The position numbers and the translations under genes were made by a program. Of a stretch of DNA of 64,000 nucleotides, positions 1-11,920 are shown piece by piece. Source of the DNA: Linyphia triangularis (Eukaryota > Arthropoda > Arachnida > Araneae > Linyphiidae). The notes under the pieces were generated by a model. That model did no database searches. It worked only from the letters and a program-made list of their open reading frames with translations, and was not told the DNA's origin. Numbering within the stretch: the first letter of the stretch is position 1; each line of letters begins with the position of its first letter. The DNA lies in NCBI GenBank assembly GCA_963978545.1, contig OZ021723.1, positions 48,314,569 to 48,378,568 of the forward strand, written 5' to 3'.

Positions 1-2846
1 CATGCGAGGCCAGAGTGCTTACCCCACAGCCGTCAAGTGGACAAATGTTTGAAATGTTCGAAATGAAAACACTAAAATTTATTATTCACTAGTTGCAACA
101 AAATTTTAAATAACATTATTGATACCGTTAAAGAAACATTTGGCTAAATGTACTTTAAAAATACACAAAAATAGATGTATTTTGGGAATATTGATGTTTT
201 TTATGAATACATAAAGTAATGGGTGAATGACTTGCAAGGTTAAAATGTATTATTTCCAAGAGATTTCTTGTAACCCTGAACACCCTATGCAAAAGTCATA
301 ATTAAGAAATGATTAACCAGACACGATAATTCATTCAGAAATAAATAGGCTAATTATATGCTACCCTAAAATAACACACTGGATATATTCATTTATCTTT
401 ATGATCATCTATCTCAATACAACCTTTAATAAACGTACTATGCAAGAAATGTCTGAATGAAGTTTGATTCTACATTTCAAATACCACTTGGGGCATGAAC
501 TTATCCTAATTTATGTTTGTATTCAATGGTCGTGCACTTCCTATTTGGTAGAAACGTGCAGATTTGAATATCTAACAAGTTTTTTCAAGTTCGAGTCGAA
601 GAAATTTGTTTTCTGTGGATAGAAGGCTGTTCTTGAGACGTTCAGGAATAAGAAAAAATTACGCTTGTGGTATCATATTTTAATGAAGTTGTCAATATGT
701 GATATTGATTTTCATTGCAGTTTTGAGAAAATATGTTTCATGCGTGATTTTGGTATTAACCTTGTTTCCACATACAATGGGCACAACGCTATACGTTGTT
801 TTTAAAGCTTATTTTCATTTATAAGGCTAAGTGGACTGTGGAGAAACACACAGTGACACTTAGTGAAATACCATAAGTACCTGCTACTACTTATAACACA
901 TTTCTTCACTTCAAACTTGAAACATATTTGTTAGATTTTCATATTTTTGAGATACATTTTTCATATTTGTGGACTGATCTTTTTAAGCCATCGAAATAGC
1001 ATGTACTAAAATTGACAATTGATTGGTTGCAATAAATATTATTTAAATCAGTTAAAATAAGCTAATTGATGGATTTTATGATTAATTTATTTCCAAAACT
1101 AATTAAAAATTCAATATCAAACTTGAAAGATCGTCTTGGGGATCAATAATTTAACTGTTTTGTATCTGTCTGGGCTTATTTTTTTTTAGCTTTTTGGACC
1201 AGTAAAAGTTTTCTATTAATTACCTTATGATTGCTATGTTTTAGAGTCGAGTTATAGTTTTCTGATTGATCTCAAGGAACTTTTAGTAGAACGAAGAAAA
1301 ATTCGACACGAAGAAAAATTCTTGGATTTAGGGCATGGAAATCCTTACTTACAACTTTTAATTGTAATTATCTCAATAAAGTTTTATGTTTACAAATTTA
1401 GTGGATATATGTAACTATGTGTTTTTACCAATAAGTATTTTAAATTCGTTAATTATTTTACAATGCCGGAATTTTAAATAAAACCCGAACGTATAAGGTT
1501 AATTGAAAGTAAAATCTCCTTAATAATTTTAGTGGGAAAGTTTTGTTGTTTATGGTAAATGTTTAATTGAAATGAAACGACTAAAATTAGAAGTACATTA
1601 ATTCCAGCCCACTAATTGAAATAGAGGAAATTTTCAAATGACTGGCAATTTATTTAAAAAATTAATACGTTTTTAATACAATGTTACTAATGAAACGTGT
1701 TTATGAAACGTTAAATGATCGAAGATTCAAACCTAAAGTAGTAATTTTGGAGTATACGAATTAAATTTTGTAGTACGTGTTTAAATATTCACAAGATAAA
1801 GGGTGACTTTCTCTTCTGTGAATACTGACATACTTGTAAAGAACTAATGTGTAGTATTTTAAACTAATTTGATGATGGTCTCTCATTCACTTTTTGTGGT
1901 TAAGATCATTTGACTTTTGCAGTAACGCAATTTACAAAATGTATTTTTTTTTTATTTACCATTGAAATTGTAGAAAAACTACAGAGTGTGTTGAGTTAGT
2001 TTAAAAATCTTCACATTTTAAGAAAACTAAATTAAATTAATTACTTCAAAAGATTTTAATGATCAAACTATTTGTTTATCTATACCTCTACTAATAGCAA
2101 CACTGGGAACGCATACCTAAATATTCTCAATTATAAATAATTCGGTAATTAAATATTTTCGTGTTTACCATTTGATTAAATATCGTTTTATACTTGAAAC
2201 ATTTAATCATTGATGATGTTTAAACTGTTGGTAATTTTGATTCAGATCATATTTACTATTTTTTATTAATAATTTTAAATGAAGTTTCTTATTTTAACAC
2301 AAAAATAATACACCCTAGAATTTTCAATTTGACACATATTATAACGGACAAAATCATAAACATTTCATTCTGTATATTTAAAGAAATTCTAACGAAAATG
2401 AAATATACCACTCCAAAATTCTTAAAAATATAAATATAAAAAAAAAAAAAAATTAAAGATTCCAACTACAGGAATTTAGTCGCAAGTTCAAAGGCGCTAT
2501 TTCCCAATTAAATTTACGTAATGCAGAGAATGTCAAACATTCGTAATCTAAAATTCAAGTCTGAAGCGCAGGTGGTTAATCTCTAACCAAAAGATATGAC
2601 AATTTTATGGCGCGTGTGTGACCAATAGCGGATGTAGTTGAAATTATATGTTTCAGAAAAATATTTCGTAATTACTTTAAGAAATTGTCACCATTAAATA
2701 TTTATTGTCTAATATCCCATTTGTTTCCCATTGTGCATCGTTGAGCGCACAACTAACCACATTTGTTTCATTCACCTTTTTCCTTAATTAGTAATATTAC
2801 TTGTTAATACAGTGGGTAAAAAAAAAATTACCCTTCATAAAAAGTA

Positions 2847-2902
2847 ATGTTTATAACCATAAAAAGTTATTTCGCCATGTTTATAACCATAGAAAGTTAT
2901 TA
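2847..2902. repeat. 30-bp direct duplication
   Basis: The phrase ATGTTTATAACCATA is followed by (A/G)AAAGTTATT at 2847 and again at 2877, a period of 30 bp with one substitution. It is a local tandem duplication with no visible function. Confidence 0.6.
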
Positions 2903-3661
2903 TAACCTTAAAAGATTATGATTTAAATCTCTGTAGAGATATTTTTACGGTAAGAGAGCTTTTTTTCTCATATATTTATATACTTATAATGATCTTGTTT
3001 TACATTAAGTGTTAGAATGCATATTTAATTCCTTTGTTTTATTGATCTTGTACTTGTTTTTAGTTAAATTTTGGTAAAAAATATATTCTTTATATCAATA
3101 AAATAAAATAAAAAATAAAAAAATTTAAATAGTTTTGTCCTATCTTAACATTCGGTCTATTTATAAGAAGATGGTAATTGAATGAAAAGTCACACTTTCT
3201 TTCATTGTGAATTGTATGTAGTATATTTTAGTCCTACTTTTTATTATTTTGTTGCATAACTAAGGTTTATGATCGGAAAGAAATTTAAATTAATTACATA
3301 AAAATTCTCTATGAAATTACAACATATTTTAAAATTTTACGATGCTTTTGTTTTCTTCCTTTATATATTATAAAAACCTTTAGCCAAGGAAATATTTTGT
3401 TAAATTCTAATCGGTATACCTTATTTAATGATTAAATTTTTTAAGGGACTTAAGGGTTACATGTAGTCTACGTGTTAAAATAATACAAATTATAGCTACA
3501 TGGTGTCTGTTTGTTTAGATTTTAAAACTGTTTTATTATTTTATAAAAAAAAAAAACTTCTTAATATATATAATTAAGTCTAATTTAAGGGGTATGGGAG
3601 TTATTGAGTATCCCTTCTTTTTGTCTAAACCATTTGGGCTGTTTCATATTTCAAATTAAAA

Positions 3662-3679
3662 CTGTAAACATGTTTACAG
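3662..3679. promoter_or_regulatory. 18-bp perfect palindrome with two forkhead-like half sites
   Basis: CTGTAAACATGTTTACAG reads identically on both strands. It contains GTAAACA and its reverse complement TGTTTAC head to head, matching the core recognised by forkhead (FOX) factors. A perfect 18-bp palindrome is unusual even in AT-rich DNA, but no gene adjoins it, so a regulatory role is inference only. Confidence 0.2.
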
Positions 3680-4991
3680 ATGTAAATTAAAAAAAAAAAA
3701 TTCTATGTATATACTTCGAAACAAACACATTTTTTATTCACGATTGCAGATGCGTTAGTAGTTTGTTTTTGAATACATTTTATACGCTTGAATTGTAAAC
3801 GCTTCAATTATTTGAACGTAAGACGTTTTTGAATTAACTAAATGCCATGCCTTGTTTAAATAATGTATCTCTCAAAATATATAGAAGTTTGCAATTTTTA
3901 ATATCAATTCAAGAATGAAAATATTTGTAGAATCATACTTTTTGATTGAAAAAAAAAAAAAAACTCTTTACTTTTACGCGTTAAATACGTTCATTAAATT
4001 TTTTACGAATATTAAAAACTTAAAGTAGTTAAAATCCCTGGAAAGAGCTCAATTGTTTTATGCAATACTTTAGAGAATTCAAATTTAGAACTAACGAATA
4101 ATTTAAATATAATGAAATCTTGAAATTTAGCATATAGCACAACATGTCATTAGGTTAATTATAATACTTCAGAATACTAAGCAATCTAAAATTGAAAGAA
4201 ACCCGTTTAGTAGGAAAATTTTAGGGTATGCAAACGTAATAGTCCTTCATAATGTTTGTATAACCATAAATACCAAGGGTAAGCTGATTTATCAAGGATC
4301 TACAAAAGTCTTTCCTTTAAAAGAAGGCTGGATTTTTCCTTGCTACAATACCTTTTTTTTTTAAATGGAATTACGAGTTTGTGAATAGTCCGGAAAGTTA
4401 TGATTGCTTTTATGTAATTTTGCATTTTCCTGATATAAAAATAAAGAATTATTCAGCTGATACTTAATTTGAAAGGATGATTAGTACAATTTGGAAATGA
4501 ATTTTCTAAAATGGCTCTATATTTATAAAAAAAATGACATTGTATCAGTATGAAAAAATAAAATATTTTGTAATTAAAAATGCAAAAATATTAAACATTG
4601 CATTCTTTTCACAAATTCCACTCACATATTAATGAAAAGTTACTTTAAGATGTGATTAAATTTAATGCTTAAAAAATTATTCTCTTAAGTTTTCCCAATT
4701 TAAAACTTAGTTTTATCCTGTATTATCTTGTTAAATTAATGATATTTTTCTAAGTTATATCGAAATATTTGTTTAGCATTTCACATTTATATTACTTTTT
4801 GGCAGAATATTTTTGTCATTATATTAAATATTTATTGCATTCAAAGTTAACAGGTACTCTAATTCTTTGAAACAACTCAACATTTTGTTCTACTTCATTA
4901 GTTTTTAAAGAGCCAACTTTTGTTTAAAATCTATTGTTTATCTATATAAATCCCCTTTTTCTTGATTTTTTTCATAATTTAAATCTATCGA

Positions 4992-5172
4992 TTGGTTGGT
5001 TGTTTTCAGATTATCTGGCGCCGTCAGCAACACGAGGGCTATAATGCACCGAAACATTCGTCATTAGACAAGCCAACATACATTTACAAACATCCATGCC
5101 TAACACGGGACTCGAACCCGCAACCTCGCGGTCTAGAAGCTAGAACGCTAACCACTATACCGTTTGGTCGGC
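4992..5172 (-). mobile_element. tRNA-derived SINE, copy 1
   Basis: Read on the minus strand, the element begins GCCGACCAAACGG. It has an A-box-like TATAGTGGTTAGCG and a B-box GGGTTCGAGTCCC at tRNA-like spacing, then a ~100-bp unique body, and ends GATAATCTGAAAACAACC plus short CCAA repeats. There is no poly(A) tail. A 13-bp perfect target-site duplication flanks it (TTAAATCTATCGA at 4979-4991 and 5173-5185), which shows insertion by target-primed retrotransposition. Copies 2 and 3 share the whole length. The family is non-coding and would be transcribed by RNA polymerase III and mobilised by an unseen partner LINE. The internal open frame that crosses it is a by-product. The tRNA of origin is uncertain: the anticodon-loop region reads TTCTAGA and does not fold cleanly. 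Confidence 0.93.
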
Positions 5173-5399
5173 TTAAATCTATCGAAGGAATTTGTTTTAA
5201 ATTATAATATACAGAATATAAAATCCAGCAGAAGATATCAATACATTCTTTATTAACGTGCATTTCTAAAACTTTTAATTGTCATTTTTTAAGAACTATA
5301 TTAACCCCCTCGTACTTATATTAAAAGTCTTTGCTCAAACTACGCAAAAGGTAAGTAAAAATAGGCGCCATACCGTCTATCAATGCTTAGTATCTTTAA

Positions 5400-5960
5400 A
5401 GATATGGATTAGAATGCTTAAGTAACAGGAGATGCGCTTCTGAAATGGCAATGATTGCGCAATATTTAAGTAATTCCTAATCAACGACCGAGGAAATCCC
5501 ATAGTCCTAAAAAATTAGAAACAACCTAATAAACTCTTTCATGACGTAGTGATAACGCAGTCGAGTTCTTCTCTTTCTCCAAATATTAATATCATGCTAT
5601 CATCAATTATAAGAGGCATTAGACATTCCTGGTCTTTAATCGTATCGGTCTGTATTTATAAATGAACGTGACTTGGTTACTATACTTAGATGGCATGTCT
5701 ATCATTTTCTTTTGCATATGAATTTTTTTTTGTTAACCTTAACTCCCGATTGCTACCTGCAGAGAAACTGTCATGTGAAGGTATTCTGCATCCAATGAAT
5801 GCTTTTAATGGATGCGTCATGATTTTGAGTTTGACGTCACAGGTTTATCCGCGAATCATCGGACGTCAAAATGAGGTGCCTCGGGGAGCGGTACTTTTAG
5901 AAAGATGAACTTGCGTACTTTGAGGACATTCAGTGTCTGCTTCTTGTTGTTATTTTGAGT
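5400..5960. promoter_or_regulatory. G+C-richer island with CRE-like sites
   Basis: This stretch is visibly less AT-rich than its surroundings. It contains a perfect TGACGTCA palindrome (5832-5839), the consensus cyclic-AMP response element bound by CREB/ATF-type bZIP factors, with related TGCGTCATG just upstream and GGACGTCAA just downstream. A 72-codon open frame (5690-5908) crosses it but resembles nothing I know and does not start in a convincing context. I infer a candidate enhancer rather than a gene. Confidence 0.25.
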
Positions 5961-6704
5961 TTGATGGCACGTACTGAATGAAATATTCTGTTTTACTTCT
6001 TTTTTATTTATAACAGTCAGAATTAATTTCTTGATAACTAAAAGTAATTTGCCTACTTAAGTTCTTTTTCTATAAGGGACATTTGCTGAAATGGTAATTT
6101 TTACTTCCGTCTTATAAAGAGTTCACCATTGGAAAAAGTTATGTTTTCCTTTTAGTATTCTGAATGAAAGATAATGAATTGTATACCAAAACAGTTAGTT
6201 TAAGAGTGAGCTCAAAAAGTGGGAAATTAAAAAAAAAAAAAAATGAAGAAGAAAGGATTAACCTTATTGGCTTCTTGACAGTTGCAATTATAACGCGTAA
6301 AATATATCTGAAAATTTTGTAATATAAGAAGAGACATTGAAAAACATAAATAACAAAACTAATAAACAGTACTGTTAGTGGATAATTCAGTAGTTATTTT
6401 GTTAATTCACAAAGTGTCACAAAATTAATTTATTTTTAAAAGTGATGTAATTTAATTTTACAAATTCCAAATGTATATATATATATAAACAAACCCTTAA
6501 CTTAAAATTAATATTTGACACAGATCACTTTACGACTAACTTGTTAAATCATTGTATGCTTAATTGTTACTTTTTAAGATTAAATTAAGTTCTTGGATAG
6601 TATATATATTCAGAGTTGTTACAAAATCTTTTTAAGTATAAAGACTCCTATTTCATGAAAAAGCAGATGCTATTAAGACAATTTTGTTTTAAAATTCTAA
6701 AAGG

Positions 6705-6706
<2 letters not shown>

Positions 6707-6736
<30 letters not shown>

Positions 6737-6737
6737 G
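6707..6737. repeat. (TTA)n microsatellite
   Basis: About ten tandem TTA triplets. Confidence 0.9.
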
Positions 6738-7370
6738 TAATTGTTTTACTATATTTTCCCTTTCAAAGTTATAAATAAAGTTAATGGATTTTCTTCATAT
6801 TTTTAAGATAATTTGAAATTAATTCAATCTATTTTCTTCATACATGAAGAGTTAGATGACTTTTCATCCTCTTTTATCTTTTTAGGGGCCTTTTTTAATT
6901 TTTAAAGGAATTTTTTATTTTTATAATTTATTTTATTATACATTTAGTTTATTTTTGTGTTACAAGTTACATTTCCATACTATTAGTTAACATACAAAAT
7001 ATTTCTTAAAAAAATATTTATAATAAAGAACTAATTTTACTTGTTCTGCGTTTATGCATGAGTAATTTGTATCGATGGGAACGATTGTTAAAAGAAAATA
7101 TTTAATTGCATAAGAACACGTTTACGTAATAAGTAGTAAATTAATGGTATAACTGTTTAGGGTTTCGATTAAGGCTTAGATAACAAACAAGGCTTAGATT
7201 ACAAATTATATATCCGCGAAATAGTTTGAATAATTCCTTACTGATGGCGGGAATTATTTGTACTAATTCAAACAAGAAATAATTAAATTTGTACTAATAA
7301 AAACAAGTTAATACGACCATTATAATATTGTTTTCAGTAGTTAAAGTAGTAAGTAATTAAACTTAATTCG

Positions 7371-7392
7371 TTTTTTTTTTTTTTTTTTTTTT
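7371..7392. repeat. poly(T) tract, 22 nt
   Basis: Uninterrupted run of T on the plus strand, one of several such tracts in the window. Confidence 0.9.
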
Positions 7393-8048
7393 AAATAGTT
7401 TAGGTTTTAGAAGTTTTAAATGTATATATTATTCAATTTGCACCAAAACATGCGTATTTATTTAAATGTGAGAATAAGCTTCTAAATTTAACGAGATTGT
7501 TCTGATATTCTTATAACGAGTTTAAAATAATTATTGCCTTCACTTAAAAACCTGGAATAATTGGATTGGAATAGAATCATCGAAGCGAGTAAAACTAAAT
7601 CTCAATAATTCCGTGGGAAAATGACCAAATTGAAGAAAAGCGACGGAATGTTTTGTAAACTTTGCGCAAAATATTTAAACAGTTTGAAAAATAAAAATTA
7701 AAATAAAAAAGTAGTGTTGAAACGTTAACAACGAAACAAACAATGATTTTGTAATTTTTAATTTATTCTTTCAACTTACACAGTTTTGATTGAGAAGTTA
7801 TGTTTCATAATGACGAAAAAGTATTTATTGTAAGGTGTAAAAAAAACATTAAATTTGGCATCTCTGTTCAAGACAGACCTCTGTTTTAGTTTTAATATAG
7901 GTATACTTACTTACATTTCTATAAAAAAAAAACAAGTAAATAACTATTCAATAACATATTTAACTTTTCAAAAAATTTATCTACATATAAACTTTCAATA
8001 ATACACCTACTTATTATTTTTCAATAATAGACATCCTTATCGAACTTA

Positions 8049-8226
8049 GCCGACCAAACGGTATAGTGGTTAGCGTGCTAGCTTCTAAACCGCGAGGTTG
8101 CGAGTTCGAATCCCGTGTTAAGTATGGATGTTTGTAAATGTATGTTGGCTTGTCTAATGACGAATGTTTAGGCGCATTATAGCCTTCGTGTTGCTGACGG
8201 CGCCAGATAATCTGAAAACAACCAAA
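8049..8226 (+). mobile_element. tRNA-derived SINE, copy 2
   Basis: Same family as copy 1, in plus orientation: GCCGACCAAACGG start, A-box-like TATAGTGGTTAGCG, B-box GAGTTCGAATCCC, body, and 3' end CAGATAATCTGAAAACAACC. It is flanked by a 13-bp target-site duplication with one mismatch (CCTTATCGAACTT at 8035-8047; CCTTATAGAACTT at 8227-8239). A few differences from copy 1 in the tRNA-like head (for example TTCTAAACC for TTCTAGACC) point to an independent insertion followed by drift. Confidence 0.93.
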
Positions 8227-8234
8227 CCTTATAG

Positions 8235-8237
<3 letters not shown>

Positions 8238-8266
<29 letters not shown>

Positions 8267-8346
8267 CTTTTTTTTTTTTTTTCTTTTTTTTTTTTTTCTT
8301 TCTTTTTTTCTTTCTTTTCTTGTTTTTTTTCCTTCTTTTTTCTTTG
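8238..8346. repeat. pure pyrimidine tract (T-rich, ~105 nt)
   Basis: Almost only T with scattered C and a single G, starting in the right-hand target-site duplication of SINE copy 2. It does not match the element's own 3' end, which is CCAA-type, so it is either pre-existing target DNA or a later expansion. It produces an artefactual open frame of phenylalanine codons. Confidence 0.85.
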
Positions 8347-9769
8347 TATATTACCAAAATTATTAAATTTTGGCTCATTCTTTAATGGTTAATAATAAGC
8401 CTCTACTAAAACGTGACGTAAAAGTAAAATAAAGCTGACACAATTCCCTACCTCAGAGTCAATCTAGCCTAAGTCTAAGTTTGACGATTTTTGTTTTATT
8501 GCTAATTATGATACAGAATTGGTGATCTATAAGGATTACTGACAACGAATGAAATTGGAGTTTACCAATGCAAAATCGGAAATTTTTAGATTTACGAATT
8601 GAAGGATAATTTAACGAACGGGGGTCATCTTAAGTGTGTATATCGTATTGAAAACTTATGGAGCTTAATTAGTGCCTTGAAAGATTTTTAAGACTTTGTC
8701 TTCTAAAAACTAAACTTTTTTTTTGTATAAGGTATATCAATTTAAACTATTAACTAATATATCGTCAATCATTTGTGTTTTACGGAATCTTTTATCATCA
8801 ATTGATACAATGTAAAGTACGTTTAGTAATGCAATTATACACGACTTTATTGATAATTAAATGTTTAAAATTTTGCAAAAATATCATTAGTAATATGCAT
8901 GAATAAAAAAATCCTAATAAAGTCTTACATTCAGTTTTATTTAATGTTCTACTATTTTGCTTCAAACAAAGCCCATTATTTAAGTTAAGAAGAAAATTTA
9001 AATATATTTCTTCAATTGAATTCAATTTTTTTAGGGAAATTCTTAAATTATTTTAAAAATAAATGTTTTGTTTATGTATAATTTGAGCTTATAATTTTAA
9101 GGTTAAGCGCACATTTGATTAAAATCTCATTTGGTACTTTTTTTTATAAATATTGTAATAATATAAGGCAATAAATTAACTATGAAATTACATTATTTTC
9201 ACTAAACCAAAACTTTGTATAACATAAAATGAGTTTAATAACTTTAAAGCTATAACTGAATAAGTATCATATAAAATGGAAAAAAAAAATTCTGTCTCGA
9301 TTTTTCTTGGAACCTAAATACACGTTATAATCAACTATTACTTTAAGTGTATTAATTAATTGTTGCTTTGGGTTTGGGTTAGAATATTATTTTAAATTAT
9401 TTTCGAGATACTACAGGGTAGTGAATTTTCCTTATTAGTTGCATTTGTAATGAAAGAAATATATAATGCATGACAGTCTTAATATTTTATCAAACTATGA
9501 ACATTTTTCTTTACTAAAATAAAATTTGAATTTATAAGAACTTCAATTGTACACTTTACATTTTGATTATAATTTTTTTGCATACATTTTTTGATACTTT
9601 TAATTGTATTTCTTAAAATGTTGTCCATTTTTGTAAAAAAATGTCTATTGAGTATTCTCTTTACTTGCTGTATAATTTTAATGTATGCCTGTGTTGAACT
9701 GTTTACTCTATAGAACTATTTATTATTTAATACACTTCAACGTATTCTAAATGTTTATATTTTTCTTAG
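8347..9769. other. AT-rich DNA, nothing recognised
   Basis: No gene, RNA or mobile element seen. The 75-codon minus-strand frame at 8798-9025 is low-complexity AT-rich sequence without features. Confidence 0.5.
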
Positions 9770-9839
9770 GATCACTACAACTTCAAAATGTTTCGTTCAT
9801 CATCTTTGGAAGCACATTTAGACACCTACTGTTCCGATA
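9770..9839 (+). CDS. candidate short coding exon (possible alternative 5' exon)
   Basis: A 70-nt stretch sits between a good splice acceptor (pyrimidine-rich ATATTTTTCTTAG, with a branch-point-like TTCTAAAT upstream) and a consensus donor A|GTAAGT. The whole exon is open in the frame of an ATG at 9788 (AAA before ATG, so A at -3). From that ATG it would code for MFRSSSLEAHLDTYCSD plus one base, ending in phase 1; the codons before the ATG are open as well. It is less AT-rich than its flanks. I do not recognise the peptide. Because the phase-1 donor fits the phase of the exon at 38251 (the joined codon would be ACG), it could be an alternative upstream exon of the Patched-related gene. It could also belong to another gene or be chance. 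Only transcript data can decide. Confidence 0.35.
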
Positions 9840-10444
9840 GTAAGTTTTTTTTTTTTATTTCATACAAGACCTTTAGACACTTGCTTAAGTAGTACTTAAA
9901 ATACTTAAATTATATAATATTTTTGAATTTTAATTATATTGCATTACAATTTCATACGACAAAGTAGATTATGCATTTTCAAAATATATTTCTCATGCAA
10001 AGTTTGTAATTTATAAGTAAATGGTTGAAAAACGAAAATCTCAAACTTGGTATTTGTAATCTCTAAAATAGTAGGAAAAAAGTGAAAATTTATCTAAGTA
10101 TCTTAAATGCACGTTGTTTATTAAAATGTTTAGAAATTATGCTGTAGTTTTTTTAATCAAGTTATAATAAATAAAATATTCATTTTCATTGTTTTTTACT
10201 TAATGCTCTAAAGTACTTTTGTCTAAAACAATTCCAACTGTTTGTATAAATAAAAAAGATATCATACTTTACATCAACTCAAAAAATGTGCTATGCACAT
10301 TTGCTATTGAATTTTTTACCTTTATATGAAATTTTATTACCTCAATTATTTTTTACACCATACAAACTCATTAAAAATCTATAAATAAAAATACGTGTGA
10401 GTGCTATTTTAACACCGTCAAACTGCGGGACTTAACCAATAGAA

Positions 10445-10460
10445 GGGGGGGGGGGGAGGG
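10445..10460. repeat. G12-A-G3 run
   Basis: Twelve consecutive G, an A and three more G on the plus strand. This is striking in such AT-rich DNA and could in principle form a quadruplex; also a likely site of sequencing or length error. Confidence 0.7.
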
Positions 10461-10561
10461 TTTTTGTAATTAATCAATTTCTTATGATAACCTGTTGAAT
10501 TACCTGTTGAATTTTAGCACCAACTATTGAGTAAATAATGAATTTTCTAAATCTCAAAAAA

Positions 10562-10590
<29 letters not shown>
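10562..10590. repeat. (AAT)n microsatellite
   Basis: About nine to ten tandem AAT triplets. Confidence 0.9.
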
Positions 10591-10595
<5 letters not shown>

Positions 10596-11429
10596 CAATT
10601 GACTTTCAACAGAGTCCTATGGTTACCAATTGAGCCTACATTGTAATATTTGGATTTTGGAGTGGTCTTTTATGGTATTGAAAAATCGTTAAAAAATTAT
10701 TTGACTTTTTACATTTTCATGCTTTAGTTTAGTTTATTTACGAATAATATCACAAATAACAGAAAATGCACAATTTGAAAAATAAAACTTGGTGCCACTC
10801 TTGTTTTTTGCAGTTGAATAACCTTTTATCAGATTCTGAAGGGTTTCTTTTCGGGAATTTTTTTATTAGAGTATTTTAGATGTCATCCCTAGCATAATTA
10901 AATAGAAAAATATAACAAAAAGCTTTTGATACAATACATGATCGGCTAACTTTATGATCTGCTATGAGGCTTAGTTTTTGTACCCAAAGCTGAGAATGTG
11001 GCGTATTAGCTATTTAACAAAATCCCAAAGTGAGGTTGATATTACATAAAACATTTTAAAAGTGTCACAGAATCACTTCGTTTTGAAAGTACTTCATTTA
11101 AGTAATAACACTTAAATACTCTTTCATTGACAAATAATTATAGTAAAAGTTTAGGCTTCATGATGCAAAACATAGTGTTAAAAAAAAAAAATCCTTCGAT
11201 TCTCCAAACATATATTAACGCTACAAAAAAATCTTATCACCTTCTGATCAAACATTGCTACTATATCGGAAAATTTTAACTAGCTATCACTAATTATTTC
11301 CCACTGGACTTTCCTTTGACGTCAATAAACGCAACACATTTAAATTATTACGTACATTTCTCAGAAAAGAAAATTATTCAAAAACAATGCAATAGTTTAT
11401 TATTAATTTTCGTTGCGGTACATGCACGA

Positions 11430-11920
11430 GAGCGGACTTTAAAAAAAAAGTAACAAAGTTTCACTTGTATTCTCTGACCTACTTCACCAAAGATATTTCA
11501 AGCACGAATCCAAATGTATATAGAATGAGAAGAAAAATAGCAGAAAAGGAAAGAATGGGAAAAAAGATATTTTCTTTAATCAAACAACGTTTTGTGGATT
11601 GCCTTGGTGTCACTATGAAATGGACAAGGAAACCACGTGATCTCTTTTTGACCTTGGAGGTTGACCATCAGGGGCGATTTCCCTTCGACTTTCTCAATTA
11701 TCAAAGGGAGGAAAAGGACGTGATATTTCCGGAAAAAAAACTTTATCCTTATTTTGGGTGATCACTTCTTTCCTCGAGTTTTAGGTGATTTCGACTTCTC
11801 TATTCGCGACGAAAACATGTCAATATGTTATTATGAACTTTGCGGGAAGTGTGAGCCGATGGTTTGTGTGGCTCTTTTGTTCATCGGCCCTTTATGTATG
11901 CCGTTTGTTTAATGTGTCAT
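11430..11920. promoter_or_regulatory. G+C-richer island with a CACGTG E-box
   Basis: Locally G+C-richer, with CACGTG at 11634-11639 and stretches such as TGACCTTGGAGGTTGACC (two nuclear-receptor-like TGACC half sites) near 11650. Two open frames (11465-11761 and 11785-12069) cross it, but they begin at TTG- or GTG-type codons, show no domain and no splice context, and are not convincing genes. Candidate cis-regulatory element by composition only. Confidence 0.25.

Larger units (their letters stand above)
1..4978. other. AT-rich upstream DNA, no gene recognised
   Basis: I see no coding region, RNA gene or intact mobile element here. The stretch is dominated by A/T runs and short A-tracts (for example near 2440, 3545 and 3950). 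The first ~60 bases are clearly richer in G+C than what follows and could be the edge of something outside the window, but too little is visible to name it. Two small items are listed separately: a 30-bp tandem duplication and an 18-bp palindrome. Confidence 0.6.
5186..8034. other. AT-rich DNA with one G+C-richer island, no gene recognised
   Basis: Apart from the island at about 5400-5960 and simple repeats (TTA)n at 6707 and poly-T at 7371, nothing gene-like is visible. Open frames in this stretch are short and have no recognisable composition or motif. Confidence 0.5.

Noticed and set aside
1..60. Edge of a minus-strand exon with a GGTAAGCAC donor-like motif
   Set aside because: G+C-rich and suggestive, but fewer than 60 bases are visible and no coding frame can be tested.
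4992..5207. 71-codon open frame (MVGCFQIIWRRQQHEG start)
   Set aside because: It lies on the antisense strand of SINE copy 1. A similar peptide recurs from SINE copy 3, so it is a repeat artefact and not a gene.
8049..8125. Functional tRNA gene
   Set aside because: A and B boxes are present, but the acceptor and anticodon stems do not pair, and the same head recurs in three copies with SINE bodies and target duplications.
8164..8385. Open frame rich in phenylalanine
   Set aside because: Translation of the T-rich tract after SINE copy 2.
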